Assembly: GCF_027474845.2 (NCBI RefSeq)
Contig: NZ_CP107031.2
Location: forward strand, 3,611,001 to 3,675,000
From: Maribacter aestuarii
Lineage (GTDB): Bacteria > Bacteroidota > Bacteroidia > Flavobacteriales > Flavobacteriaceae
DNA: 64,000 nucleotides
Direction: 5' to 3'
The notes under the pieces are model-generated. The model searched no databases, was not told the origin of the DNA, and saw only the letters and a program-made list of their open reading frames with translations. How positions within the stretch are numbered: position 1 is the stretch's first letter; each line of letters opens with the position of its first letter. Made by a program: the position numbers and the translations under genes. Positions 46,111-54,292 of the stretch are shown here, piece by piece.

Positions 46111-46980
46111 TTACAGCGTTTCGTCTATCGCAATAACCATAAGTCCTTCTAATGTGTATCTACGATAAAACTTCATAAAAGCCATAAAAGATAAATACGA
46201 TATTCCGGATAAAATTAATATGATTAAAACATTTTTAAAATCAAATTGCAAATAAACCCATACCCTTATAAATGTATAAATCGCTAAAATGTTAAATATA
46301 AAACACAAAGTTCGTAAAAATCCATAAAGTGCTACATAGTTACTCATTTTTGCTTGATGATTTTTACTGTTTTCATAAGCATAGTGAGTAGCAATTCGAT
46401 GAAAGTCAGCATCATTGGCTCTTCCATTTTCAAATTGAGTATAACCTTCAATTTCCTGAATACCAAGTTTAATCAGCAGTTTGTTTAGTTTGTGAACAAT
46501 CAAATCCTGAAGTAATTGGTCCAACTTTTTTGTGTAGAATCGTTTAAATCCAAGAAATTGACCAAATAACAAATCCAATAAAATACAAGGGAGTAAAATC
46601 ACTATTATTATAATTCTCCAAATAAAGTCTTTCCAGCCAGATATTGATTTCCAGAAAGTTTTAAACCGCATATCTAACAAATATTTTGATGGATAACTGT
46701 AAGTCCAATTTGCATATTTCTCAACAGTTACGGAAGATGTAAAACTTATTATATGTCCTAAGGTATAAGATAAAATCACAAAGAAAAATATCCCCTCAAA
46801 TTTTAAATCAAGAAATTCGTCAGTAAATTCCTTTAATACAAATTCCGAATGTTTTTTAGCATAGTCAACAATTAAATAAGAGTAAATAACTATTGAACCA
46901 GGAACTAAATACCCTAAGAAATCATATACGGAAAATGGATTTTGTTTTATCATTTGGTTTTTTTCAACTTGTGCCTAACA
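46096..46980. repeat. Perfect 8-bp inverted repeats around a single gene
   Basis: TGTTAGGC at 46096-46103 and GCCTAACA at 46973-46980 flank the 280-residue membrane protein gene with only 7 and 19 nt between the repeat and the coding sequence. These match GTTRRRY and RYYYAAC, the core forms of integron attC and attI sites, but no full attC fold was found. Confidence 0.5.
46111..46953 (-). CDS. Hypothetical membrane protein inside a cassette-like unit
   Basis: A 280-residue protein with four hydrophobic segments (~12-27, 51-69, 112-134, 205-270 with two) and a long central cytoplasmic stretch with IEGYTQFENGRANDADFHRIATHYAYEN. I do not recognise a characterised family; it looks like the stand-alone membrane proteins found as isolated accessory genes in Bacteroidota. 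Base use is more AT-rich than for its neighbours. It is bounded by TGTTAGGC and GCCTAACA, 8-bp inverted repeats, and no other gene shares the unit, which suggests horizontal acquisition. Confidence 0.55.
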   Translation of the reverse strand: MIKQNPFSVYDFLGYLVPGSIVIYSYLIVDYAKKHSEFVLKEFTDEFLDLKFEGIFFFVILSYTLGHIISFTSSVTVEKYANWTYSYPSKYLLDMRFKTFWKSISGWKDFIWRIIIIVILLPCILLDLLFGQFLGFKRFYTKKLDQLLQDLIVHKLNKLLIKLGIQEIEGYTQFENGRANDADFHRIATHYAYENSKNHQAKMSNYVALYGFLRTLCFIFNILAIYTFIRVWVYLQFDFKNVLIILILSGISYLSFMAFMKFYRRYTLEGLMVIAIDETL

Positions 46981-47278
46981 TTTATGGATATGAACCTGTT
47001 ATCAATAGTTTGTATCCTCAGATAACGAAGTTCGAGGTTTTAAAGCGTTCTTTTCGTTTGTGTTATCATTAGTTTTTAACACTAAAATTAATACAACGGG
47101 TAGGGTAGGCCTTACGAAATAGTATTTGTGGTTTGAGGTTTGTAGTTCGTGGTTTGTGAGTATTGCCTTTTAAAAAATATGAATTCTTTGCCGTTACACT
47201 TTGGAATAGCGCTCCAATCATTGGTTAAAATCCCAAAGAGAGTATTATTTTTAAGGCTCAATCTAAGGAATCACTAAT
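46954..47278. other. Spacer upstream of menB
   Basis: It holds the right inverted repeat of the cassette-like unit, two TGTTATC copies (46998 and 47061 region), and a low-complexity stretch near 47129-47158 in which GGTTTG recurs three times. No gene is seen. The menB promoter must lie in the right half. Confidence 0.4.
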
Positions 47279-48121
47279 ATGCAAGCACCCAATTGGCAAA
47301 CTGCCCTGGAATTTGACGATATCACCTATAAAAAAAGTAACGGGGTGGCCCGTATTGCCTTTAACCGGCCCAACGTACGAAATGCCTTCAGACCGCATAC
47401 GACGAGCGAGCTTATAAAAGCTTTTTATGACGCTCAGGAAGATACGTCCATTGGCGTCGTGCTACTTTCTGCAGAGGGTCCCTCTACCAAAGACGGTATT
47501 TGGTCCTTTTGCAGCGGTGGCGACCAAAAGGCGCGGGGAGAGCAGGGGTATGTAGGCGCAGATGGCCAGCACCGCCTTAATATCTTAGAAGTACAAAGAA
47601 TGATCCGTTTTATGCCCAAGGCTGTCATTGCCGTGGTGCCCGGTTGGGCGGTAGGTGGCGGTCATAGCCTGCACGTGGTCTGTGATATGACCTTGGCGAG
47701 CAAGGAGCACGCCATTTTTAAACAAACAGATGCCGACGTCACCAGTTTTGACGGGGGATACGGTTCGGCCTACTTGGCCAAAATGGTGGGACAGAAGAAG
47801 GCCCGAGAAATTTTCTTTTTAGGGCGCAACTATTCGGCACAGGAGGCTTTTGAAATGGGTATGGTAAACGCCGTTGTGCCCCATGATGAATTGGAGGCCA
47901 CAGCCTACCAATGGGCACAGGAGGTACTGGAAAAATCTCCGACCTCTATAAAAATGCTGAAATTCGCCATGAACCTCACCGATGACGGAATGGTGGGGCA
48001 ACAGGTCTTTGCTGGGGAAGCCACGCGACTGGCCTATATGACCGAAGAGGCCAAAGAGGGCAGGAACGCCTTTTTGGAAAAACGTAAGCCGAATTTCGGT
48101 AAAAATAAGTGGTTGCCTTAA
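47279..48121 (+). CDS. menB: 1,4-dihydroxy-2-naphthoyl-CoA synthase
   Basis: A 280-residue crotonase-fold enzyme of menaquinone synthesis. It opens FDDITYKKSNGVARIAFNRPNVRNAFRP; the oxyanion-hole glycines are in FCSGGDQKARG and VPGWAVGGGHSL, and the active-site region TDADVTSFDGGYGSAYLA is specific to MenB. The C-terminal EKRKPNFGKNKWLP ending is usual. It closes the ring of o-succinylbenzoyl-CoA. Other men genes are not in the window. A strong terminator follows about 115 nt after the stop. Confidence 0.96.
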   Translation: MQAPNWQTALEFDDITYKKSNGVARIAFNRPNVRNAFRPHTTSELIKAFYDAQEDTSIGVVLLSAEGPSTKDGIWSFCSGGDQKARGEQGYVGADGQHRLNILEVQRMIRFMPKAVIAVVPGWAVGGGHSLHVVCDMTLASKEHAIFKQTDADVTSFDGGYGSAYLAKMVGQKKAREIFFLGRNYSAQEAFEMGMVNAVVPHDELEATAYQWAQEVLEKSPTSIKMLKFAMNLTDDGMVGQQVFAGEATRLAYMTEEAKEGRNAFLEKRKPNFGKNKWLP

Positions 48122-48127
48122 TACTGG

Positions 48128-48177
48128 GTTCACTGAGCGTAGTCTTAATTCGTTAACTGAGCGTAGTCGAAGTGAAC
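48128..48177. repeat. Two ACTGAGCGTAGTC repeats with a palindromic outer pair
   Basis: The 13-mer ACTGAGCGTAGTC occurs at 48132-48144 and 48156-48168. The outer ends GTTCACT and AGTGAAC can pair. The same palindromic word, TTCACTGAGCGTAGTCGAAGTGAA, is a frequent intergenic repeat in Bacteroidota genomes. It lies 7 nt after menB. Confidence 0.55.
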
Positions 48178-48235
48178 TAAAAAATAGCCTATTCCCTATC
48201 CAGTCAGGATTGCCGAATAGAACCGAAACAAACTA

Positions 48236-48270
48236 AAAAGAGTCCGATCTAAGAAGACCGGACTCTTTTA
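48236..48270 (+). terminator. Rho-independent terminator of menB
   Basis: AAAAGAGTCCG and CGGACTCTTTT form an 11-bp stem with a 12-nt loop, ending in T residues. The region from here to 48499 shows no gene. Confidence 0.8.
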
Positions 48271-48499
48271 CGAGAACACTATATGAAAATGAAAAATTAT
48301 ACTTCGTTTTTATTACATAGTAAATGTACAGGTAGACTTCGAAATATTGAAACTATTGTTGTCAGCTAAGGAATTTTTGTGGTGAAAGTGTCTTTTGGTG
48401 TGGTATGGTAAGAAATATCCTATAAATTCTCCTAATTTTTATACTGTAAGCATAGCTATATTTCTTAACCTGTCCCAAAGTTCAAAAACATCCAATATT

Positions 48500-49840
48500 T
48501 TAATCTATGGCGCTAAGCACTTCTTTTAGAAAGGTATTGACTTCAAACTCGGGGTCTTCGGCCAGTCCCGTACGGACAACGACCAAATCTTTGGATGGGA
48601 TGATGAACACATACTGCCCTTGAAATCCGTTGGCGGAATATAGGTCCCGCGGTACATCCGGGTATTTCCCGTTCGCATTCAACCAAAAGTGTGCACCGTA
48701 TACTCCGTCCGAATGTGCGGTAGGTTCGGATACATAATCGACCCAATCAGCTGCAAAAAGTCGCTCCCCGTTCCACATACCCTTGTTCAGGTACAGCAAG
48801 CCGAACTTGGCCCAATCACGGGTTGTGGCCCAGGCGTAGGAAGAACCTACAAAGTTTCCGGTCAGATCGGTTTCAATGATCATGGAATGCATTCCAATTT
48901 TATCGATTAAAGACGAATAAGGAAAATCCAAATATTCTTGATGTGTTTTGAACTGCTCCCGCAGAATTCCCGATAGCAGGTTGGAGGTGCCAGAGGAGTA
49001 GTTCCAGACCTCTGTGGGTTGTGCAATGACTTGCTTATTCCGTTGTATCTGTGGCATATCGGACGAAAGGAACAGCATTTTGGTGACATCGGAAATTTCA
49101 AAATAGTTCTCTTCCCAAGCCAACCCGCTCTGCATACGCAATAAATGGTTAATCGTGATGGCGGATTTCGAACCCTTCATACGTATTTCCTTTTCAAAGG
49201 GCCGGTAGGAATGGATGTCTATCTTTCCCTCATATTGCATCATCCCATAAAGGGTCGCCAAAACACTTTTGGTAATGGACCAGCCCAGCATAGGCGTGTC
49301 TTTCGTAAAACCCTTTAAATAGCGCTCCCCGATGATGTGGTTTTTGTAGGCTACTAAAACCGTTCTGGTTTTCTGTTCCGAAGGTCGGGCAAAGGCATTG
49401 TCTATCGCCTTTTCCAATAGCTCATAGTCCACATTTTCAAAAAGGGTATCGGTTACACCCGCATTTCCGTAGGGAAAGGGGAGGGTATCCTTGTCAATAG
49501 TTCTATTTGGGGCTATAGTAAAGCTATGCGTGTCATGCTCCTCGTTCGTTAAGGCAGCGCCGACACCGTCTTTATAGACCGCTTTGCGTTTCATCAATCC
49601 GTAGACCGACGCCGTTGCGGCAGAATCTTGAATTAGCAATTGGGCATCCGCCAATTTCACCAAGGGCATGTTATTGTCAAAAGTAGTCACGGAATCGGGC
49701 GCTCTTTTAGCTAAAAAAACCTGCGATGCCATGTTCTTGGAGGCCACGCCGGATATGAGGTTCAGTTTCGGGTAATTTAGATAAACCCCTACCAACAGGG
49801 CTATGAGTAGGATGAACAGGATGATTCTAATTTTTTTCAA
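48500..49840 (-). CDS. Serine hydrolase (class C beta-lactamase fold)
   Basis: A 446-residue protein if translation starts at the TTG at 49840 (MKKIRIILFILLIALLVGVYL), which gives an N-terminal membrane anchor and avoids overlap with the divergent pirin gene; an ATG farther upstream would overlap it. The beta-lactamase-type motifs are SITK (~210), YSS in WNYSSGTSN, and GFQGQYVF near the end. Typical members cleave peptides or esters in the periplasm. The substrate cannot be told. Real catalytic function is likely as all three motifs are present. Confidence 0.82.
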   Translation of the reverse strand: MKKIRIILFILLIALLVGVYLNYPKLNLISGVASKNMASQVFLAKRAPDSVTTFDNNMPLVKLADAQLLIQDSAATASVYGLMKRKAVYKDGVGAALTNEEHDTHSFTIAPNRTIDKDTLPFPYGNAGVTDTLFENVDYELLEKAIDNAFARPSEQKTRTVLVAYKNHIIGERYLKGFTKDTPMLGWSITKSVLATLYGMMQYEGKIDIHSYRPFEKEIRMKGSKSAITINHLLRMQSGLAWEENYFEISDVTKMLFLSSDMPQIQRNKQVIAQPTEVWNYSSGTSNLLSGILREQFKTHQEYLDFPYSSLIDKIGMHSMIIETDLTGNFVGSSYAWATTRDWAKFGLLYLNKGMWNGERLFAADWVDYVSEPTAHSDGVYGAHFWLNANGKYPDVPRDLYSANGFQGQYVFIIPSKDLVVVRTGLAEDPEFEVNTFLKEVLSAID

Positions 49841-49886
49841 TGCATCTTTTTTTAGGATTGTCGTAAATTTATCAAAAACGAAAAGC

Positions 49887-50765
49887 ATGTCAAACATAGG
49901 CTTAATTATTGAGGAACGGAGCAGGGATATTGGGGATTTCTTAGTGGGAAGATTATTACCCTTTCGCAAAAAAAGGATGATCGGACCCTTTATTTTTATT
50001 GACCATATGGGTCCTACCCAGTTGGGTCCTGAAAAGTATATGGACGTTGACCAGCACCCACATATTGGCCTATCTACCCTTACGTTTATGTTGGAAGGAG
50101 AATTACTGCATGAAGACGGTTTGGGTACTTCACAGCTTATAAAACCGGGGTCCGTAAATTGGATGGTAGCCGGGAAAGGGGTTTCCCATACCGAACGTAC
50201 GCCTAACCATCTCAGAAACGGAAAAACCTTTACCGCGCATGGTTATCAGATATGGGTCGCCCTTCCCAAAGAATTGGAAGATATGGACCCCGAATTTCAT
50301 CACTTTGATCAGGAGGAATTGCCCAAATGGCTAGACGGGGAAGCTTCGTTTACGCTCGTCGCCGGAGAAGGTTACGGCAAAAAGTCGCCCGTGCCCGTAC
50401 ATTCCCATTTGTTTATGATCGAAGTCAAGACTAAAAATGGCACGCACCGCTTAGATGCCGAAAAGCAGTTAAAAGGCGAAATCGGTATCTGCGTAGTGGA
50501 AGGTAACATTACAGCTTGTGGGGAAACGGTTCCCAAAGGTAATATCTTGGTGAGTAAGGTGGAGGATAGTTGTAAGGTCACCTTAGGTCCAAATACCCAT
50601 GTGCTTTTGTTCGGTGGGGAACCGTATGCAGAGGAACGCCACATTTATTGGAACTTTGTGTCCTCTGACAAGGATAAAATAGAAAAAGCTAAAACCGACT
50701 GGGCCGCTAAAACCTTTCCCATGATGGAAAACGATGACAGTTATGTCCCTTTACCGGGTTCATAG
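49887..50765 (+). CDS. Pirin family protein
   Basis: A 292-residue protein from the ATG at 49887 (MSNIGLIIEERSRDIGDF). The double cupin fold shows the iron-binding motif FIFIDHMGP, then HPHIGLSTLTFMLEGELLHEDGLG and VSHTERTP, with H, H, H and E in the usual spacing. Pirins include quercetin dioxygenases and regulators, and the precise activity is open. It diverges from the serine hydrolase gene and converges, with an overlap of 6 nt, with the DUF2452 gene. Confidence 0.9.
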   Translation: MSNIGLIIEERSRDIGDFLVGRLLPFRKKRMIGPFIFIDHMGPTQLGPEKYMDVDQHPHIGLSTLTFMLEGELLHEDGLGTSQLIKPGSVNWMVAGKGVSHTERTPNHLRNGKTFTAHGYQIWVALPKELEDMDPEFHHFDQEELPKWLDGEASFTLVAGEGYGKKSPVPVHSHLFMIEVKTKNGTHRLDAEKQLKGEIGICVVEGNITACGETVPKGNILVSKVEDSCKVTLGPNTHVLLFGGEPYAEERHIYWNFVSSDKDKIEKAKTDWAAKTFPMMENDDSYVPLPGS

Positions 50766-51161
50766 CTTCTCCCATATTTTATCCGGACCCAGGGTAAAAG
50801 AACCCAAATAATCAAAATTACATTCCGTAGGGGCTATTAGGGATAGAAATGTACTCTGGTCCTTTGCTTTATAAAGGTGGTACGTTTTACCAACGATAGG
50901 TTCAAAATTAAATTTGGACCCATACACCAAATCGTTGTATTCGTAAGCCTGCATCATTCGCTGGTATTCCTTTTGAATAGACTCATATTTGGCCTTAAAT
51001 TGGTTGTTGGCGCTTACGATATGGGAATTTTTCCAAGAGGTTACATCGGGCGGCGTTATTTTTGGAGCCGACAAACTACTGGAATAAGGGAGTATTTTCC
51101 CATTATAGCTTTGGGTTTCCTCATCAAAAACTACATAATCCGGTTTCTTTTCTTTTTTCAT
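50760..51161 (-). CDS. DUF2452 domain-containing protein
   Basis: A 133-residue soluble protein in which KPDYVVFDEETQSYNGKILPYSSSLSAPKI opens the domain and FNFEPIVGKTYHLY and SLIAPTEC mark the centre, as in the DUF2452 family of Bacteroidota. No cysteine pairs or catalytic residues were seen. Its 3' end overlaps that of the pirin gene by 6 nt. Confidence 0.8.
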   Translation of the reverse strand: MKKEKKPDYVVFDEETQSYNGKILPYSSSLSAPKITPPDVTSWKNSHIVSANNQFKAKYESIQKEYQRMMQAYEYNDLVYGSKFNFEPIVGKTYHLYKAKDQSTFLSLIAPTECNFDYLGSFTLGPDKIWEKL

Positions 51162-51322
51162 AGCGGTACAAATTTACAGAAAACCCTTTAACTATTTTTA
51201 TTTGAGAATGTAGGTACGAACAGACTTCACTATCAATTGTTTCCAATGAAATTGAAAAAGAACGGAAGGCAGATATTTAAGATATGCGTATCTTGGAACA
51301 TATTTTACACTAAGTTCGAAGC

Positions 51323-51742
51323 TTGAGAAATATTCTTATTCTACTTTTTATCTGGACTACGTTTAGCTGCAAAAACAAGGTAAAGGATGCCGTGGTGTAC
51401 GAATGGATTCCCATGGAAGTTACAGCTACCGCCTATAATTCGGTCGCATGGCAGACTTCTTACGAACACCCACAGATTACCGCTTGGGGCGATTCCATCA
51501 AACCCGGGGTAAAATGGATTGCGGTTTCACGGGATTTGTTACGCAAGGGTTTGAAGCATAACACGATGGTTAAAATTGACACTTTTGAAGGTATTTACTT
51601 GGTAAAGGATAAAATGCATTACCGCTGGAGAAACCGGATTGATATTTACATGGGCAAGGATATTGAAAAGGCAAAAGAGTGGGGCAGGAGGAAAGTTCAA
51701 ATCGAATATGCAGTTCCAAAAGACACCATCACGCAACCTTAA
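51323..51742 (+). CDS. 3D domain-containing lipoprotein
   Basis: A 139-residue protein with a TTG start at 51323, and a lipobox near ILLFIWTTFSC. The 3D domain covers about 35-130: METATAYNS-like EVTATAYNSVAW, WIAVSRDLL, YLVKDKMHYRWRNRIDIYMG, with the three conserved aspartates (D..D..D, in DKM, DIYMG and one upstream). The fold is that of MltA-type lytic transglycosylases and RlpA. It is the first of three exported cell-wall-related genes; the next start is 2 nt after its stop. Confidence 0.82.
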   Translation: MRNILILLFIWTTFSCKNKVKDAVVYEWIPMEVTATAYNSVAWQTSYEHPQITAWGDSIKPGVKWIAVSRDLLRKGLKHNTMVKIDTFEGIYLVKDKMHYRWRNRIDIYMGKDIEKAKEWGRRKVQIEYAVPKDTITQP

Positions 51743-51743
51743 A

Positions 51744-52400
51744 ATGAAAACTGTACTACCCATCGGCATAATGCTGCTTCTATTAATTTCCTGCGGAAGT
51801 ACGGGAAACATTCTAGATAAGCCCATTACTTTTAACGAAGAGCGCAATTCGTTGACCTTGGAATACCTGTCCGACAGATATGGACTGGACCGGGATACTC
51901 CTCAAATTGATCCCAAAATGATCGTGCTACATTGGACGGTTATCCCAACGTTTGAAAAATCGTTCGAAGCTTTTGATGCACCTACTTTGCCCAATTGGCG
52001 TCCGGAAATAAAAGATTTAAGCGGATTAAACGTATCGTCCCAGTTCATGGTAGACCGTGATGGCACCATTTATCGATTAATGCCAGAAACCACTATGGCC
52101 AGGCACGTCATCGGTCTTAACCATTGTGCCATAGGGGTAGAAAATGTGGGCGGGGCCGCCGACCAACCCTTGACAAAAGCGCAACTCAGATCCAACGTTT
52201 GGCTCATTCGCTATTTGGCCGAAAAATATCCTATCGACTATTTAATAGGACACTATGAATACCAACGCTTTGAAGACCACCCGTTGTGGTTGGAAAAAGA
52301 CGATAGTTATCGTACCAAAAAGACAGACCCCGGCGTAGATTTCATGACCAAAGTCCGAAATAAAGTAAAAGATTTAAATTTTAAAGAACTACCAAAATGA
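51744..52400 (+). CDS. N-acetylmuramoyl-L-alanine amidase (Amidase_2 fold, lipoprotein)
   Basis: A 218-residue protein from the ATG at 51744, with a lipobox IMLLLLISCG. A longer frame from 51639 would run into the previous gene. The zinc-binding residues of the Amidase_2 fold are visible: His in VLHWT, His in ARHVIGLNHCAIGVE, and Asp in KTDPGVDF. It cleaves the amide bond between muramic acid and the stem peptide. It overlaps the next gene by 4 nt. Confidence 0.87.
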   Translation: MKTVLPIGIMLLLLISCGSTGNILDKPITFNEERNSLTLEYLSDRYGLDRDTPQIDPKMIVLHWTVIPTFEKSFEAFDAPTLPNWRPEIKDLSGLNVSSQFMVDRDGTIYRLMPETTMARHVIGLNHCAIGVENVGGAADQPLTKAQLRSNVWLIRYLAEKYPIDYLIGHYEYQRFEDHPLWLEKDDSYRTKKTDPGVDFMTKVRNKVKDLNFKELPK

Positions 52401-53899
52401 TGATTGCACCTCGTTTCTTTTTCAGTTTAATATTGGTGATTTTTATCTGTATAAACTGCTATGCACAAGAAGATGACATTACAACACAACTCTACGAAAC
52501 CTATGAAAAATACAAAGAGCCAACTTTAGGAAAAAGACGCATTAAGCGCAGCGATATCCAGCCGCTAATTGCCAAATACCGTACAAACTCCAAATTCAAC
52601 GTTACAAAGGTTGGCGAGTCCATAGGAGGAAAGCCTCTTAATTTGATAAGCATAGGTTCGGGTAGTACCAATGTTTTTTTGTGGTCACAAATGCATGGGG
52701 ACGAACCTACCGCTACCCAAGCCATCTTTGATATTTTGAATTTTTTGGACAGTGATGACTTTACTCAGGCAAAGTCATCCATTCTAGATAGCCTAACGGT
52801 GCATTTTCTACCGATGTTGAATCCCGATGGTGCGGAGCTCTTTCAACGAAGAAACCTCTTGGGCGTGGACATTAACAGAGATGCGTTGCGTCTGCAGTCC
52901 CCAGAAAGCCAAACGTTGAAAAGGGTACGGGATAGCCTACAAGCTGATTTTGGCTTTAACCTGCATGACCAGAGTACTTATTACAATGCGGAACGGACCG
53001 AGAAACCCGCTACCATTTCCTATTTAGCGCCTGCCTTTAATTATGATAAAGATATCAATGAGGTGCGGGGCAATGCCATGAAGATTATCGTCTTTATGAA
53101 CAATATCATTCAAAAATATGCACCTGGACAGGTGGGCAGGTATAACGATGATTTTGAACCAAGGGCTTTTGGGGACAACATCCAAAAATGGGGTACAAGT
53201 ACTATTTTAATCGAGTCGGGCGGATACCCCGAGGATATAGAGAAGCAGGAAATACGTAAGTTGAATTATGTATCCATCCTTTCCGCTATTTTCACCATTG
53301 CAAAACGGAATTATGTTGATATCCCCATCCCAGAGTACGAAAAAATTCCGGAGAACGACCGTAAGTTTTTCGATTTAAAAATTATAGGAGCAACATACGA
53401 GCTGATGGGCGATGAATATATTATCGATTTAGGAATCAATCAGGTGGAAGTGGATTACGAAGACCACAATGATTTTTGGTACAGTAGCCGTATTTGGGAT
53501 CAAGGGGACCTTTCTACCTACTATGGCTACGAAACGCTAGACGCTACAGGATATAAAATTAAAGCAGCAAAAGTTTATCCTGAAACCCTAAGTTCCATAA
53601 AAAACCTGGATACTTTTAATTTCAAAGACGCCTTACAATCGGGCTATGGTTATCTTCGGGTGGATAGTATACCCGTTTCAATTTTAAATACATCGTCTCC
53701 CATGCATATTGTAGGGAAAGATTATAAACTATCGGAACTACGTTTAGAACCAGGTATGAACCCTACTTTCCTTTTAGAAAAAAATGGTAAGGTGGACTAT
53801 GCCGTCATTAATGGTTTTCTCCTCGATCTATCCAAGGAAGAAAGTAAAATGCTTCATGATTTTGAACGTCAAAAAGGAAATGCGATGATTTTCCGTTAG
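52397..53899 (+). CDS. Secreted M14-family zinc carboxypeptidase
   Basis: A 500-residue protein with a signal peptide (FFFSLILVIFICINCYAQ). The zinc motif is WSQMHGDEPT (HxxE), the second His lies in NLHDQST, and the catalytic Glu is likely in ILIESGGYP. The C-terminal ~170 residues form an extra domain. It overlaps the amidase stop (ATGA). With the 3D protein and the amidase it suggests peptide and glycan remodelling of the wall, although M14 enzymes also cut other peptides. Confidence 0.86.
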   Translation: MMIAPRFFFSLILVIFICINCYAQEDDITTQLYETYEKYKEPTLGKRRIKRSDIQPLIAKYRTNSKFNVTKVGESIGGKPLNLISIGSGSTNVFLWSQMHGDEPTATQAIFDILNFLDSDDFTQAKSSILDSLTVHFLPMLNPDGAELFQRRNLLGVDINRDALRLQSPESQTLKRVRDSLQADFGFNLHDQSTYYNAERTEKPATISYLAPAFNYDKDINEVRGNAMKIIVFMNNIIQKYAPGQVGRYNDDFEPRAFGDNIQKWGTSTILIESGGYPEDIEKQEIRKLNYVSILSAIFTIAKRNYVDIPIPEYEKIPENDRKFFDLKIIGATYELMGDEYIIDLGINQVEVDYEDHNDFWYSSRIWDQGDLSTYYGYETLDATGYKIKAAKVYPETLSSIKNLDTFNFKDALQSGYGYLRVDSIPVSILNTSSPMHIVGKDYKLSELRLEPGMNPTFLLEKNGKVDYAVINGFLLDLSKEESKMLHDFERQKGNAMIFR

Positions 53900-53911
53900 T
53901 GTATACCAGTT

Positions 53912-54079
53912 CTAGTAGCCAAAATGTATGGTCATATGGGAACCGTGGGTTAGCAGTATTACTAGCATGGCGCTGAGCATGGTTACTATGGTAGAGAACA
54001 GTAACAATACCATGCTCTTATAGAATTTGGACAAGGGTCCAATTGCGCTGTTTTGAATAATTTCGTTGATTACATCCAT
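53912..54079 (-). CDS. Small single-helix membrane protein (55 residues)
   Basis: The open frame starts ATG at 54079 and stops at 53912, just beyond the M14 gene stop on the other strand. The first ~20 residues are soluble (DVINEIIQNSAIGPLSKFY), and ~22-44 form one membrane helix (MVLLLFSTIVTMLSAMLVILL). Its composition is typical of a small inner-membrane protein. No domain is known and no function is assigned. Confidence 0.5.
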   Translation of the reverse strand: MDVINEIIQNSAIGPLSKFYKSMVLLLFSTIVTMLSAMLVILLTHGSHMTIHFGY

Positions 54080-54235
54080 AATTTCTTTCTTTAAAGCCTT
54101 TCTGTTGATTGGCTTGATTAAACTTCTTCATAGTCTTTAGGATGTGATTCGTTAGTATTATTTGGGGGCTGTTGTATATATAACAAGCAAATTGACAAAA
54201 ACCCTACCATAATAGATGACGAGCAAAATTCAGCT
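54080..54235. other. Spacer between the small membrane gene and the OmpA gene
   Basis: No gene is visible. It probably contains the promoter of the 55-residue membrane protein gene, but no clear TAnnTTTG box was found. Confidence 0.35.
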
Positions 54236-54270
54236 ATAAAAAAAGGGGAAGCACTGGCTTCCCCTTTTTC
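54236..54270. terminator. Bidirectional terminator after the OmpA gene
   Basis: AAAAGGGGAAGC and GCTTCCCCTTTT form a 12-bp stem with a 4-base loop ACTG. It lies 22 nt beyond the OmpA stop codon and has A and T tracts on both sides. Confidence 0.85.
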
Positions 54271-54292
54271 GATATATTGTTATAATGAAATA

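Noticed and set aside
46096..46980. Canonical integron attC site
   Set aside because: Core-like ends exist, but no matching L boxes or foldable 60-140 nt attC was found, and no integrase is in the window.
49803..49969. Overlapping starts of the serine hydrolase and pirin genes
   Set aside because: Using the TTG at 49840 for the hydrolase and the ATG at 49887 for pirin removes the overlap, so no true overlapping genes are needed.
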